From NCBI GenBank assembly GCA_023053545.1, contig JAKZAN010000002.1, positions 4,820,375 through 4,884,374 of the forward strand: a stretch of 64,000 nt of DNA, given 5' to 3'. Both the position numbers and the translations under genes were made by a program. Numbering within the stretch: position 1 is the stretch's first letter; the number at the start of each line of letters is the position of its first letter. Shown here piece by piece: positions 35,275 to 47,450 of the stretch. The stretch comes from Lepidurus packardi. Lineage: Eukaryota; Arthropoda; Branchiopoda; Notostraca; Triopsidae. Below the pieces are notes generated by a model that worked only from the letters and a program-made list of their open reading frames with translations, did no database searches and was not told where the DNA came from.

Positions 35275-35870
35275 CCACCCAAAAAAATTTCTTAAAAAAA
35301 GATTCGCAAGCTTTCCCATAGAACTAACAAAGAAATTTAGTGACAATGGATGAATTTACGTAGAAATAAGCAGAAATTCGCAGACATACTTCAGAAATGA
35401 GTAGAATTACTAGGAATTAGCCGAAATAATGTAGAAATTCTAAGATATAATAAAAAGTTACCTTAAATAAATAAAAAAAAATTTCTTAAAAACGATCCGC
35501 AAGATTTCCAATAGAATTAACACAGAAATTTAGTGACAATGGATTAATTTACGTAGAAATAAGCAGAAATTCGCAGACATTACTTCAGAAATTACTAGAA
35601 TTACTAATAATTAGCCAAAACAATGTAGAAATTCTAAGATATAATTAAAAATTACCTTAAATAAATAAAAATAATTCTTATAAACGATCCGCAAGCTTTC
35701 CCATAGAATTAACAAAGAAATTTAGTGACAGTGGATGAATTTACGTTGAAATAAGCAGAAATTCGCAGACATTACTTCAGAAATTAGTAGAATTACCAAT
35801 AGTTAGCCGAAATAATGTAGAAATTCTAAGATATAACTAAAAATTACCTTAAATACATAAAAAAATACAA
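35275..35870. repeat. Three tandem copies of a 192-bp AT-rich unit
   Basis: Copies at about 35,281-35,473, 35,474-35,665 and 35,666-35,866. Shared phrases: TTTAGTGACAATGGATGAAT, GAAATAAGCAGAAATTCGCA, AATGTAGAAATTCTAAGATA and TTACCTTAAATA. The unit is itself rich in GCAGAAAT and TAGAAAT words, so the neighbouring word cluster was probably caught in the duplication. Confidence 0.93.
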
Positions 35871-36764
35871 GAAAATTCGTTCAGAGTTCAAACTGACCAA
35901 CTTTATTTCTTCTATTTTTTTTTATTTCTGTGTCTTAAAAGAAAACAAGGGGACATGAGATTTGCTGCCCAGATAATGTTTCTTAGCAGCTCTAAAGCGC
36001 CATTTGGTTTTCTTTTCCTTCTTTCACTCCGACTCGGGCTTCTGAAACAGTCAGCAGCACTGAAGGGGAAAAGAGACCTACGAGGCGGTGTACACGCCTT
36101 GTTGGCTCTGTCCTTTGATCTCCAGTCAAGCCTGTGTCTGTCTCTAATGAGGCTTCTGTGCTGTCAGAACATGAACCACAGTGGGGAAAAAAGTCCGTCC
36201 ACTGCCTTGCTTTCTCTGTGTGTCTGTGTGTCGTCCTCGCTCTCCTCCTCTTTTCGGAAAAAGCCACGCCACACGACACTTGATGTAGCTACAAACCCAA
36301 CAGTGGCAAAGAGAGAGAGCCGGACCCAATGTACTAGCCGATGTCTTTCTTCCAAATCCCAACGTTTTCCCAGAACGCGCGGGGGTTAAAAAGTCCCCTG
36401 CCTCTTCGTCACACTCACACACAAAAGATATAGAAGACTCGTCTCCCTGAGTACCCCGCTGAGCTAATTTTAAAGTTTGGTCATGTAGCAAAAGCCTTTT
36501 TCTGCTACATCAGCCATTTTCGTGTTGAGTCTTCCCCAGCAGTGTGCCGTGTCAAACTCGACGCGACTCCTCGAGCGTTAAGGGACATTTCTTTGCGCTT
36601 TTCTTCCACAACCCAAACGTGCCAAGCATTTCCGGATGTTACCCCCCTCACCCTCCGCAGAAATTTCTTTTGCGCAATGGGAAATATATCGTCCTCTTGC
36701 ATTCTTCCAGTCTTTCACGAATCCGAGAGTCCTTGGTTGTTGGTTGTGGGTTGGAAGCATCCCA
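35871..36764. other. Intron 1 stretch, nothing supported
   Basis: Several overlapping open frames of 60-144 residues exist on both strands, but none resembles a known protein and the region is simply richer in G+C. No array was recognised. Confidence 0.4.
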
Positions 36765-37965
36765 CCCCTTGTCGTTTTTAGAAATAGTCTCCCGGACATA
36801 CTAACAGACAAAGCTTAGGGAAGATAGATACAATAGGAAGAGAGCCCTAGTACATTACTTCGAACCCCAAAAACTGAAAGAACTGTGAAGCTCCGAATCA
36901 TCCCAGTTCACCCCTTGTCGTTTTAGAAATAGCCCCCGGGCATACTAACATATAAGGCTTACGGAAGATAGATACAATAGGAAGAGAGCCGTCATACATT
37001 ACTTCGAACCCCCCAAAACTGTAGGAACTGGAAACTTTGGATCCTGGGGAAGATAGTTACAGTAGGAAGAGAGCCCGAGTACATTACTTCGAACCCCAAT
37101 TGAAACCCCCAAAAACTGAAAGAACTGTGAAGCTTCGAATCATTCAAGTTCACCCCCTTGTCGTTTTAGAAATAGCCCCCGGGTATACTAGCATACAAGG
37201 CTTACGGAAGATAGATACAATACAAAGAGAGCCTTAGTACATTACTTCGAACCCCAATTGAACCCCCCAAAAACTGTAATTTGGATCATCCCAGTCCAAA
37301 CCTTTGTCGTTTTGGAAATAGCCCCGGGCGTACTAACATACAAGGCTTACGGCAGATAGATACAATAGGAGGAGAGCCGTAATACATTACTTTGAACCCC
37401 CCAAAACTGTAGGAACTGAGAACTTTGTATCCTAGGGAAGATAGATACAGTAGGAAGAGAGCCCTAGTACATTACTTCGAACCCCAATTGAACCCCCAAA
37501 AACCGAAAGACCTGTGAAGCTTCGAATCATCCAAGTTCACATCCTTGTCGTTTTAGAAATAGCCCCGGGCATACTAACGTACAAGGCTTACGGAAGATAG
37601 GTACAATAGGAGTAGAGCCGTAATACATTACTTCGAACACCAATTAAACCCCCGAGAACTGAAAGAACTGGAAGCTTTGGATCATCCCAGTCCACCACCT
37701 GATAGCCCCCGGGCAGACTAACATATAAGGCTTACGGAAGATAGATACAATATAGATAGATACTTCGAAGTCAATACATTACTTTGTACCCCAGTTAAAC
37801 CCCCGAAAACTGAAAGAACTGGAAGCTTTGGATCATCCCAGCCCACCACTTTGTCTTTTTTAAAAATAGTCCCAGAACATAATAGTATACAAAGTTTGAG
37901 GAAGTTAGATACAATAGGAGCCTTGGTACCCGTACTTGGAACCCCAATTGAACCCCCCAAAGTTT
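36765..37965. repeat. Minisatellite, 148-bp and 240-bp units, about eight copies
   Basis: The anchor TTGTCGTTTTAGAAATAG falls near 36,768, 36,914, 37,154, 37,302, 37,548 and 37,850, with a deleted form near 37,697. Steps of about 147 alternate with about 240-246; the longer steps carry an extra piece of about 95 bp (AACTGTAGGAACTG... through ...TACTTCGAACCCC). Other shared phrases: GGAAGATAGATACAATAGGA, GAGAGCC, ACATTACTTCGAACCCC and ACTGAAAGAACTG. Confidence 0.92.
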
Positions 37966-38855
37966 AAGAACTGGAAGCTGGGGCCATTTGGGGTGATGTC
38001 AGTGACGTCAGGCATCTGTAACTCGTAACTCTTTGGAGGACTTTTTCTTTGGTTGGACTTCCTTCTCGGTTTTACGGCCTTGAACTTCCGCACAGCGCGG
38101 TCGCATTTGCGATGAAAAGAATCAGCGTCGTTTGGCCTCCGCTTCCACTCGCAACGTATCCCCATTCCTTTCCTCCTTTTGCCTTAGAGCGTCTTCTAAC
38201 AAACCACTTGGTCTTCCTTAACATCCCTCCTGGCTCTTTTCGCTTTTCCCTTGTAAAAGAGGACATAAGAGTTGTATCTATACACACACAAACATGAACA
38301 ACACATACAACATGACTCCTCTTCTTCCTCCTCCGGTTTGGACTGAACAAAAAGTGGATGGGCGGCCATTTCGAGGTTTGAGAAACCCTAAAAACTTGCG
38401 GCTGAAGGAAAAAAGGGGGGATTCCGGGCGAATTGACGATGGAATGATGGCCTGACCCATCTTCGTTGAAAAACATTAAACAAAAACGCAGAAATAGCCG
38501 CCAGCTTCCGATGCTGGCCAATACTGAGCCGTTGACAAAAGAAATGTGCGGTACATCGGGACGAAGAGGGTGAAATCGAGTTTGGGGGGACTCTATGGGT
38601 TAGTGAGGCCGACCCTAAAACGCTTCTAACCCCCATTTCTAACCATTCTAGTCCACTAACTGAGTGAAGGACACGACAAAGTGGAGAAAGAGGGTGAATT
38701 TCTGTATTTCTGTTGATTTCTGGCGGACCCCCTTTTACCCTAAAAGTGTCTAGAGGGATCAAACGTTACGATTCTGGGTAGGGAAAGGAAGAGGGAGGGT
38801 GCCTTCTTGCTTAAAAGAAGCAGGATTCGTTGGAAGGGAGAGAGAAATGAAGAAA
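37966..38855. other. Intron 1 stretch, nothing supported
   Basis: Contains TGACGTCA at 38,003 beside GTGATGTCAG. A 149-residue minus-strand open frame (38,072-38,521) has overlapping rivals in other frames and resembles nothing I know. Confidence 0.4.
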
Positions 38856-40610
38856 TGTCGAAATTTCCGCAGTAATATTTCTGGAAAGGGATGAAAAAGA
38901 GTATCAGAAACTCATCGAGAGCCGTGACCCAATAAAACGGACCATGACCCATCATGTTAGGTCATTTTCCTTTTCTTTTTTTGGAAGCTTTAGTGTTTTT
39001 CTTTTCCACCACTAGGAAATGGTGGAATTGGGAAATTTCTGCGTTGGTAGAAATCTTGGGTCAGGAAACTTCTTCCCGTTAAAGACGCAGGAGCATATCT
39101 ACTTGACGTGATATAAAGGATCATTAATACATGTCGTACAATTTGGAAGTGAGCCCAAATGTAGTTCAAGTTGTGAAGGAAGGAGAAACGCAGCAATTTC
39201 TGCCGTAAGAAGAAAGATGTAAACGTAGTAAACGGTAATGGACTTCCTCTCCACGCGACTTTTGGGGGAGTGAAGTTTTACCGTGTTCAGCTGGTACCAC
39301 CCCCACTCTTTAAGGGTGTCCAGGATGCAAAAGCCAGGCAGCCACACTAAGAGCTGTTTGTTTACGCTTGCAGCGTCTTCTTGTTCGGCAGTAATGGACG
39401 CAAGAGTTCTTAGGATCGCGTCATGATGGATGAACCTTCAACCGCAACTCTGACTGAGCCAGTTCTGCGTGAGACCTGAGGAATTTTAGGGACAAATGTC
39501 GGTGTAACAACTGATTTCCACACTTGTCAGTCAAAAGGGGCCCACAATGCCCAGCAGAATGGATGGAAGTGGCAGAAATAGGTCTGTTTATGTCAGAATA
39601 GGGAAATTTATGCCTCTCTAAGGTATCTTGTGAAGTTGGTAACAGGTTACTTTGATCGATCTTGGGGTTTTTCTTCGAAGTGCTTTTTCCAACCTTGGGC
39701 GCGACGCAGAAATGTTGATTTTTTCTAAGAAAAATTTTAGAAATATTTCTGAGTAGTAAAACATGAAGAATTGTGGAAGAACTCGCCAGGTCTCTTAAAA
39801 TTTCCAGTTTTCGAGTTTCTAAAGTCGGTAGAAGATATTTTAAGGAACGGAAAAAAATATGAAAAAATTTATGGCTGCAGAAATATTTCTGCTTTAACGC
39901 TTTACATTTCTGAAGAGCTGCAGGTACCTGCGAATCCCTTGAAGCGTCAAATCTCTGGGTTTTCTTTGGAAGAATGCTTAGATTTCAGATTCTGGTATGG
40001 AAAGATCTTCCATTAAAGCAATAGCAGCGACATTTCTGCGACCATTTCTGTTTAGAAAGCGTACTTGAAACAAAAGGATTCCGAGGGAAAGTAACAAAGC
40101 ATGTTCTGGCTTGTTTTGCTCCCAGAATTACTAAACATAGCAAAAACAGAAAGAAATATCGCTTAAACCGTCCGGAATTTCTAAAAAATCTGCAGAAATG
40201 ACTCCCAATCTTTCCTCTTTCGCGCATTTACTAATGTGCTGCAGGAACTCGCGACGATCTCAAATCAGACCTGCAGTAATACGTCTTTTTATCGAACAGA
40301 AATCTTTTTACCAAACTCCTGATTTCATCAAAGTACTTCCACAAGCTGTACTTCCCTAGTAACAGAATACATATTTAAAGTATTACTTCGGCATTTCTGC
40401 AGAACTGAACTAATATTTCTGCAAAATTTCCAATGGGGTCTAAAATTAAACTCGTAAATTGAACCCATGCGCTTAATTACTGCATTTCCCTTTCAAGCGA
40501 ACAATTAACTTTCCTTAACGTTTTGAAGTAGGCAATTGCCCCAACTTCGCTATTTCTGCCCAGGACCTCTGTCACCTCCCGATACCAAAAAGGCAATATT
40601 TCTAAAAAAT
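38856..40610. repeat. GCAGAAATATTTCTGC word cluster, part 2
   Basis: Words GCAGAAAT or ATTTCTGC occur near 38,868 (as GCAGTAATATTTCTGG), 39,035, 39,195, 39,570, 39,708, 39,876-39,892 (complete palindrome GCAGAAATATTTCTGC), 40,031, 40,191, 40,393, 40,412 and 40,551. They stand alone in unrelated DNA. The same words reappear near 47.15-47.45, 57.2-57.9 and 59.2-63.05 kb. Confidence 0.75.
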
Positions 40611-41265
40611 GATTCTGTAAAAATAGAAAAAAAATTCCTAAAATTGCCATTTCAAAATCGGTCCAAAAATTGCAAGGGCAATTTAAGCGAAGATTTTTAC
40701 AGATCTTGGGCGATTTCTGAGTAGTTTTCAAAAGCTTTTAAGTGAAGCGAAGTATCTTCGGTTACATGCAGTCGCAGGAAGTTATTAGCTACAGATACCA
40801 TGGCCCCAGAAGTAGCAGTAAATCCTCCCAAAACAGTGGCCACCAAGAGTCGTGTCATTAATTCATAAAGCGGAACTTCACTAGCAAAGTGGGGAAGGAG
40901 CAGAGAGAGAGTTGGCTGCGTCCAAAAACTCCCAACACAACATGGGCTCCTCGCCAAACCTCCCCTTCACTCCATACACACTTGAAACCCCGCCCTTCCA
41001 CCCTAAGAAAAAAAAACCTCCCGAAAAGGCAGTGTAGCAGTAAGAAGAGATAGCAGACACGGAACTGCAAAACTGCAGTTCCAGTTTCCGGACACTATAT
41101 ATAAATATACTCCTTGGCGGCAGAATTTCCTTTGGGCTCTCTTAAGTACTGGCACTAAAAACCTTTACATTGTTTCCCCGCCTTTTTTATTCGGAGATAC
41201 ATAGTCACCAGCAAACGTGACCGTCTATCTTCGTACTGTACTTGACCTATCTGATTTTGTGAAAT
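40611..41265. other. Intron 1 stretch, nothing specific
   Basis: No gene or array was recognised. CTGCAAAACTGCAG at about 41,065 is a short self-complementary motif. Confidence 0.35.
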
Positions 41266-42215
41266 TTAGGAATGTACATGTACGTTAACATGTACGTAAG
41301 AGGTACGCCGAAAAACTGAACATATGTACACGACCAAGTGTCTATGCACAATTGAAAGGTCAATTTGTAACGCAATGTAATGTACAGACAGTACGTTGCA
41401 CGGAGCTTGAATGTACAAGTTGGTTGAGATGTACATCCAAATGTACATATACAGTCAAATGCACTTGTGTAACTAGAGTGTGACAGTGCAAAAAGGAGGA
41501 CATTTGTAGTGTATTGTAATTACACAGTTTAACGTACTGTAGTATTAGCAAAGAAGGCCGAAGTACAGCTATACATTGAGTGTAAATGATAACAGAATCT
41601 ACAGTACGCATGTACGTTTCTAACCAACAAGTAGTAATAATCAAACAAATCGAAATAATCAAGTAATCCAAAAATAGTAGCAATCAAACCGTACAGAAAC
41701 CGTACCTGAACAGCAATACGTACCTGTGCAGTCACTAGTACATGGGCACGCATCAACTCATGTCCATGTACAACCAAATCTTCCTTGGCCACCAAAATCT
41801 ACGTCTGCAGCTGCAATCAAATTGAAAAGCATGTACTGTACATCAATAAATACGTGTACAACGCATGTACATGTACACCGTTTCCCACCTACCTCCATTA
41901 CAATTTTAAGCAGAATTAGAAGCTTATAAGCACATATTTTACTTCCAAGTATATCAATAAGTACGTGTCTGGCACATGTACCCCGTTTCCAGCTACATTT
42001 AGTTACAATTGTACGTATATGTACGTCAGTAAGTACATGTAAAACTCACATACATGTACATAAGATAGGCAGAGAATGGAGTGGTAAAGGAACCGCCTCG
42101 TTTTCCAGCTACATTTAGCTACAATTGTACGTGTACTATACGTACATGTACGTCAGTACGTACATGTACAACCCCACGTACATGCACATAAAAAAGGCAG
42201 AGAATAGAGTGGTAA
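41266..42215. repeat. Cluster of GTAC-centred words (TGTACATGTACGT)
   Basis: GTAC occurs dozens of times, mostly as TGTACA, GTACGT or the palindrome GTACATGTAC, for example near 41,274, 41,860-41,875 and 42,127-42,180. In addition about 110 bp from TTTCCAGCTACATTTAG (41,986) is repeated at 42,100 and ends both times in CAGAGAATGGAGTGGTAAAG or a close variant. Before that duplication the words are spaced irregularly. Confidence 0.9.
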
Positions 42216-45200
42216 AGGAACAATTACATTAAAAGCACACTTTGGAGGATCGACATTTAGATACTCATTTGCACTCATTACACGCCCCAGTAACGCGTTA
42301 TTAAATCTTGGGTGATTACGCGACGGACTTCGTTTTATGTGCCATGAGAAGGGAGGGGAGTACGTGCTCTGTGAACTTGATATGCACACACACCTAGAAT
42401 GATAGACTCCTGCGCCTCTTTTGACTGAAGTAGCGAGCGATAGTGTATAGAGGGTAAACTGACGAGAGAGGGAAGTACGAATAAGAGGGTGGGGGGGGGC
42501 TATGATGAGTACTCTCTCCACGTTCGCTATACATGCGACACCTTTTAACTATGGGTGTTACAGCCCATTTCGTGCTATCAGTTAGGCCCCCTCGTGGAGA
42601 AAGAAAAACGAACGTATGCATTCTTAGAGGCGATCATAAAAAATTTAACTGAACCCCCCTCTTATTCTTCCCGTAAAAAAAAAGAAAAGAATCCCTAGGG
42701 AAACCCAGCTGCCTTAAGGTCTTATAGCCAAAGATCTATAGCGATTATTTATATTTTATTTATTTATTTTAAACAGTCCTCTATCGAAGTTTATTTAAAA
42801 AATTACAATAAGAGTAGTGGTGCCCTCTAGGGACAGAGAAAAAAATAACAACGGATATTGGCGGATGGTTATCCAAACACAATCTTTGCTACGGCCATGT
42901 ACGTGAAACTCGATAACTTTTTCCCGAGTTTTGTGTGTCTATGTGTGTGTGCACGGAATTCAGGTCCCGTACACGCTACGCTGGAGTTGGCGTCTATATA
43001 AATCCCTTTTTTTTGTCGAAGGAAAAGCGTGGTCGAGGAGTTATACAAACATGGGCGAAGGGAACCCAAAAAGAAATGAAAGAAAAAAATGGTAAAGGGG
43101 AGGCAAAGAGTTCCTTCGCTCACTTTCTTCGTTTCCTTTCCGCGTTACAGAAAGATAAGGAAAGAATCTAGTTTCTAAGAAAAAAAGCACCACGCATTTC
43201 ATGTCTGTAGGATTTTTATTAAAGTGGAATAAAATATTGATGTTAGGAGAAAAAAAATCCCAACAAATATTTATTAAACGCAGTGATATTAAAGCCCAGT
43301 CGTGCTTAAATATAAAGTTTGGGAAGTCCTTAGTTCCGCAGAAAAGTTAGGTTAAAGTTGGAAGCTTAGCCTGAGGGAAGGGTCTTCGCAGCTCGCAGTT
43401 GTAGTGAAGTTTTTTCAAGTTTTTTTTACTTTAAAAATCCTAAATAAATACGTTAAGTAGCTTTAAAGGTCACATAATTAATTAGTACTTCAATAGATAT
43501 ACTCGCGTAGTATTTAAAGTCTGTTTTCCTAGAAAGTAATTTTAATAATTATAATTTTAATAATTATTAACAAGTATAGTACTTGCACTGCAGGCTTCCG
43601 GGAAATTTCTCTTTCTGCATATCACTTACAGTTTCCAGTAACTGCAATGCAGACAGTTGGGTTTCAAGTTTTGGTTGTTCTAGGAAGCTCAAAATCAGTC
43701 TCTCTCGCTTCCTTTGACTCTATATCTAAACTTTGTTCGAAGTCAGTCCACATGCATTGCACATCTCCAGGGAAATATTCTTGAGAACGAAATTTATGAC
43801 GCGTTCGGTACATATGGCGGGGTGCAGACGAGCAACAACGACTGAACTAAAACAAAAATTTAGAATTATCCCCCCCCCCCCCGAAAAAAATGCCTTGACA
43901 TGTAATAGAAGACAATTGCTTTTGCAGGCTTTCCAGCGATCGATTAAGTAATAAACAAGCCAAGTTTAACTAACTTCCCGAATGTAATGGAACTCCTACT
44001 CGTCAGAAACTGTAAACGAAATGAAGAAAAATGTTTAAAAAAAAATCTAAAAATACAAAAATGAAAAGAGAAAAAGAAACACAAAGGGGACGGACGTAAA
44101 GCACAGGGATCTGGATGTTTTGCATAAACAGCAGCAGGCTGAAGCTGCTGCAGCAGCAAGAGAGGAATATAGACGCGAAGAGGTCATTGTCTAAAGACCT
44201 CATGAAACTTTCATGGACTTAACTTGCAAGCCAAATAACAACTATCACCCCGCTCGGGGCACAAAAAGAAAAAAAAATGGTTCCAAAACACGCTGCCATT
44301 TTTGTATTTTTTTTTATCAGTCTGAACATGAGATCGCTTCCTTCTCCATTCCCTGCATCTCCTTCGCCGTCTTAAAAAGGAGAAAAGGCCTCCTTCTATA
44401 AGGAGAGATATGTAAACTGAGAGTCGGAAGTCGGAGCAAGTGTCCAAGAACACGAACCAGAACCTCAGAGGTTGCAACCAACCCCCTTTGGCCCCAAAAG
44501 TCTCGAGTCCCAGAATAACCTTCCTTCTTAAACCCCCATACAAAGTGCAGGGGTTTGGGCTTTCGCCCTATCCCCAAAACTGGGGTAAGTACACACACAC
44601 ACACCTATCATGTCTTCTTGTAACGAAACAGCCCAAATGCTACAAACAAAGTTCCCCTTTAGCATTATGACCAGAATTCCTGGAATACTTTCGTGTTGCA
44701 ACGAAACTCTGTTATCTAGTTAAACTGGTCTAGATGTCTACCTATATTACTTCCTAGAATAGCCTACGAATATATAGTTAAGGATGCTGAGTATACAAGG
44801 TGTGCAAGGATACAAGGATAGTTCGCTTTAAATAATAAAGCTTGAAATCTACTTTCCAACGATGTATTTCCCATTACTATGCGACGAAAGGTAACGAAGT
44901 TATCTCGTTTACAAGCGTTAAGAACGTTTGAATCCTGGAAAGCTTCAGATTTCCGTTGGACAACTGCCACGTGTCTGCCGGCGGCACGGGATGTGCTGCT
45001 CCGCCGCGCCGCGGGAAATTCGAATTTCAGCCAATTTTCAAACCACTCCACTTTTGAAACGGCGCGTTGCAAAAATCTAAGAAAAAACACATAGTCTCCA
45101 AAATACCTACAAATTTCCCCCAAATCCCGTCTATTCATTTCCACCATCCATAATTTTCACGTAAATTTAACTTAATAAATCCCACGTTTCTGGGGCAATG

Positions 45201-47135
45201 AAATCAGTTTGGACTCACTGGACTTTCCTTCAGTCTTTCTCGATTTGTATTTTTCTCCCAATGTCTTTGACTTCCCCTAAGTTGGCTCGACACTAGGTAT
45301 AAAAACATTACAAGCCCTAACAAGACGTGGAGACTCCTAGGTTTAAGGAGGGACCTCCTATGGGGTTGAAGGGAGGGTCAATGTACACATGTACGCACCT
45401 ACGCACTCTTACAACGTCCAAAACAACCCGGCAAAAGCTCTTTTTATACGTCTTGGGGGATTATTGCCGGAAATTCCGGAATGTTGGATGTTGGATGAGC
45501 AGATAAAAACTCGTTTAAAAGTTGCCCATTGACGAGGCCAGTCAGGTACTTGCTTTCGGGAGAGCTTGTGTGTACCCGTAACCGTACCGTACTGTTAACA
45601 CCCACTATACGAAAACAGAGCCCCACATCGTCCTCCCCCTCATCCCCCTTCACCCTCCTCACCCTCTCACACTGAGACAATCTCTAGGGAAGCTAGGGGC
45701 GTTCCCTCCCCTCCCCTCTCGCCCCTCTGCTTCGTTCGCACTGCAGGCCGGAAAGGAGCCCACGTACTCTACCGTACCGTCAAAGAAATGGGGGTCTTTC
45801 CACCCAGCTTTGGGAAGACAAGGTTGTATAACTGGCTAGTGTACGTGTGTCATGTTCTTGTCGTGCATTGTCCAAGCTTTTTCCTTTTTTTTTTGGAGCC
45901 CAGCATGAACAGACGGTGCGCTCAAGCGACTCATCTAGTTAAGCAGCGTCTTCTTCTTGGCTGCACACGTTGAGCCACGACATTTCCCCCGCTCTTATTT
46001 CTACGTCTGTATTTTTCTTTTTTTTACGCTTTTTTATTGGTCTTAACCATACAATACAATACCGGGCAAACGTTTCCTACCGAGACTTCGAACGCTCCGT
46101 GACGGAAATTCCATAGAGGATATCTACCCTTCTAATGTAAGGAATCCCATATATATGATAGTATTATACAGAAGAAAAAATATGGGATGAGCTTCCACTA
46201 TCGTCATCCATTAGTGCTGCGTAGCGAAGTAGGACAGGCAGGTTTTTATTAGACAGGACTTTTGACAATAAAGAAGATAAAAAATAAAAAAAAAGGAAAG
46301 GAAAGGACGTGAGACCTGCCCACACCAATCAAGTCCTTTTCAGGTCTTTCTTTACCAATTCGATAAAGGTAGTGTCTGAAGGGGAGGGGTGGGAGGAACT
46401 AGAGGTACGAAGAATTTCTTCGGGAAACCGACATGGGTCAAGCCGGGCTTGGTAGTGCTAACCCGGCTTGCCTCGTTTCGCGGTGGTTTTTGAGGACTGA
46501 AGAATGAAAGAGTGAGCTGCGTAAAAGCGAAGAAAAATTCTTTTGAGCGAAGTTAACGTAATCAAGCCGGAGTAGGACAACGAGTCCCGGGTTAGGAGTA
46601 AGAAGAAGGAATTGGATTACAGGAAGCAAATAATTTTTTTTTTGTCTTGTGCAAGGGAAATTCTGGAAGTTGGAAATTGCAAATGTGTGAACTAAGCGAG
46701 TAATGAGAGAGAGAAACGAGCCAAGTTGTGGAAAGCCAGAAGAACAAGGAAAGTAACCGTACCTTGTTTTAGTACTTGAAGAGGGAGCACGGTAAAAAAA
46801 GGAACGCAATTCTTTGGAGTGAGAGTGAATTTCTTGAGAGTTTTTTCTTTTTCCGGGGGCGTTTTTTGGGCTTCTTTTCGAAGGAAAATTTGACTTTGGG
46901 GATGGCAAAGAAGGTTAACGTGTGGGACTTGAGGGAGTTTGGCTAGATGGACTTACTGTGTTACCTAATGTCCCAATCTGTCTTTGTTAAAACTCAGTTA
47001 AAATGTTCTTCAAGTAGCTTTCGGATAGATTTTCAATCTCATTTTAACTTGAAATTATCAGGTAAAAGATTTAACTGCTTAGGTCGAATTTGTTTTGGTT
47101 TTTGGCGTGCTTAAAGCATTTTGATCCGATTTTAG
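42216..47135. other. Intron 1 stretch, nothing supported
   Basis: Includes G and C homopolymer runs (42,489-42,497 and 43,871-43,881), an AT-rich patch (about 43,420-43,570) with ATAATTATAATTTTAATAAT, and a CA repeat near 44,593. The 156-residue minus-strand frame at 46,438-46,908 looks like chance: low-complexity start and no known domain. No exon was recognised. Confidence 0.4.
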
Positions 47136-47450
47136 GCATTCGACAGAAATAACAGGCAGAAATTCGGCAATCACTGCTGCAGTGCAAGAAATTTCTAACA
47201 TGTTTCGGGTACATTTGTGTCTGCTCATAATGAAATTAAAGATTTTTTAATGTAGTGTTAATACTGCAGAAATATGCAAATTATTGCAGCTGTATTCGCA
47301 TTACTGAGCAGCGTGTTCATTTTGTTACATGACAACATTTTTTCTTGGATCTCAGAATCTTAGATTTAAAAACACAGAACTGTTCATTCTGTCTGTTCAT
47401 TCTGCAGTAATACGAGTATTGCAGAAGTTATGCAGTTATTACGGTATTAG
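47136..47450. repeat. GCAGAAAT / GCAGTAAT word patch
   Basis: A short patch with CAGAAATAACAGGCAGAAAT, CTGCTGCAGTGCAAGAAAT, CTGCAGAAATATGCAAATTA and TGCAGTAATACGAGTATTGC. It uses the same words as the clusters at 34.5-40.6 kb, again without a longer alignable unit. Confidence 0.65.

Noticed and set aside
35275-35870. A CRISPR-like array
   Set aside because: The whole 192-bp unit is repeated with no unique spacers, and the genome is eukaryotic; this is a minisatellite.
38072-38521. A 149-residue minus-strand frame
   Set aside because: Rival frames overlap it on both strands, and nothing in it resembles a protein family.
46438-46908. A 156-residue minus-strand frame as a possible intronic gene
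   Set aside because: Composition follows local base content, no domain is known to me, and no splice sites extend it.
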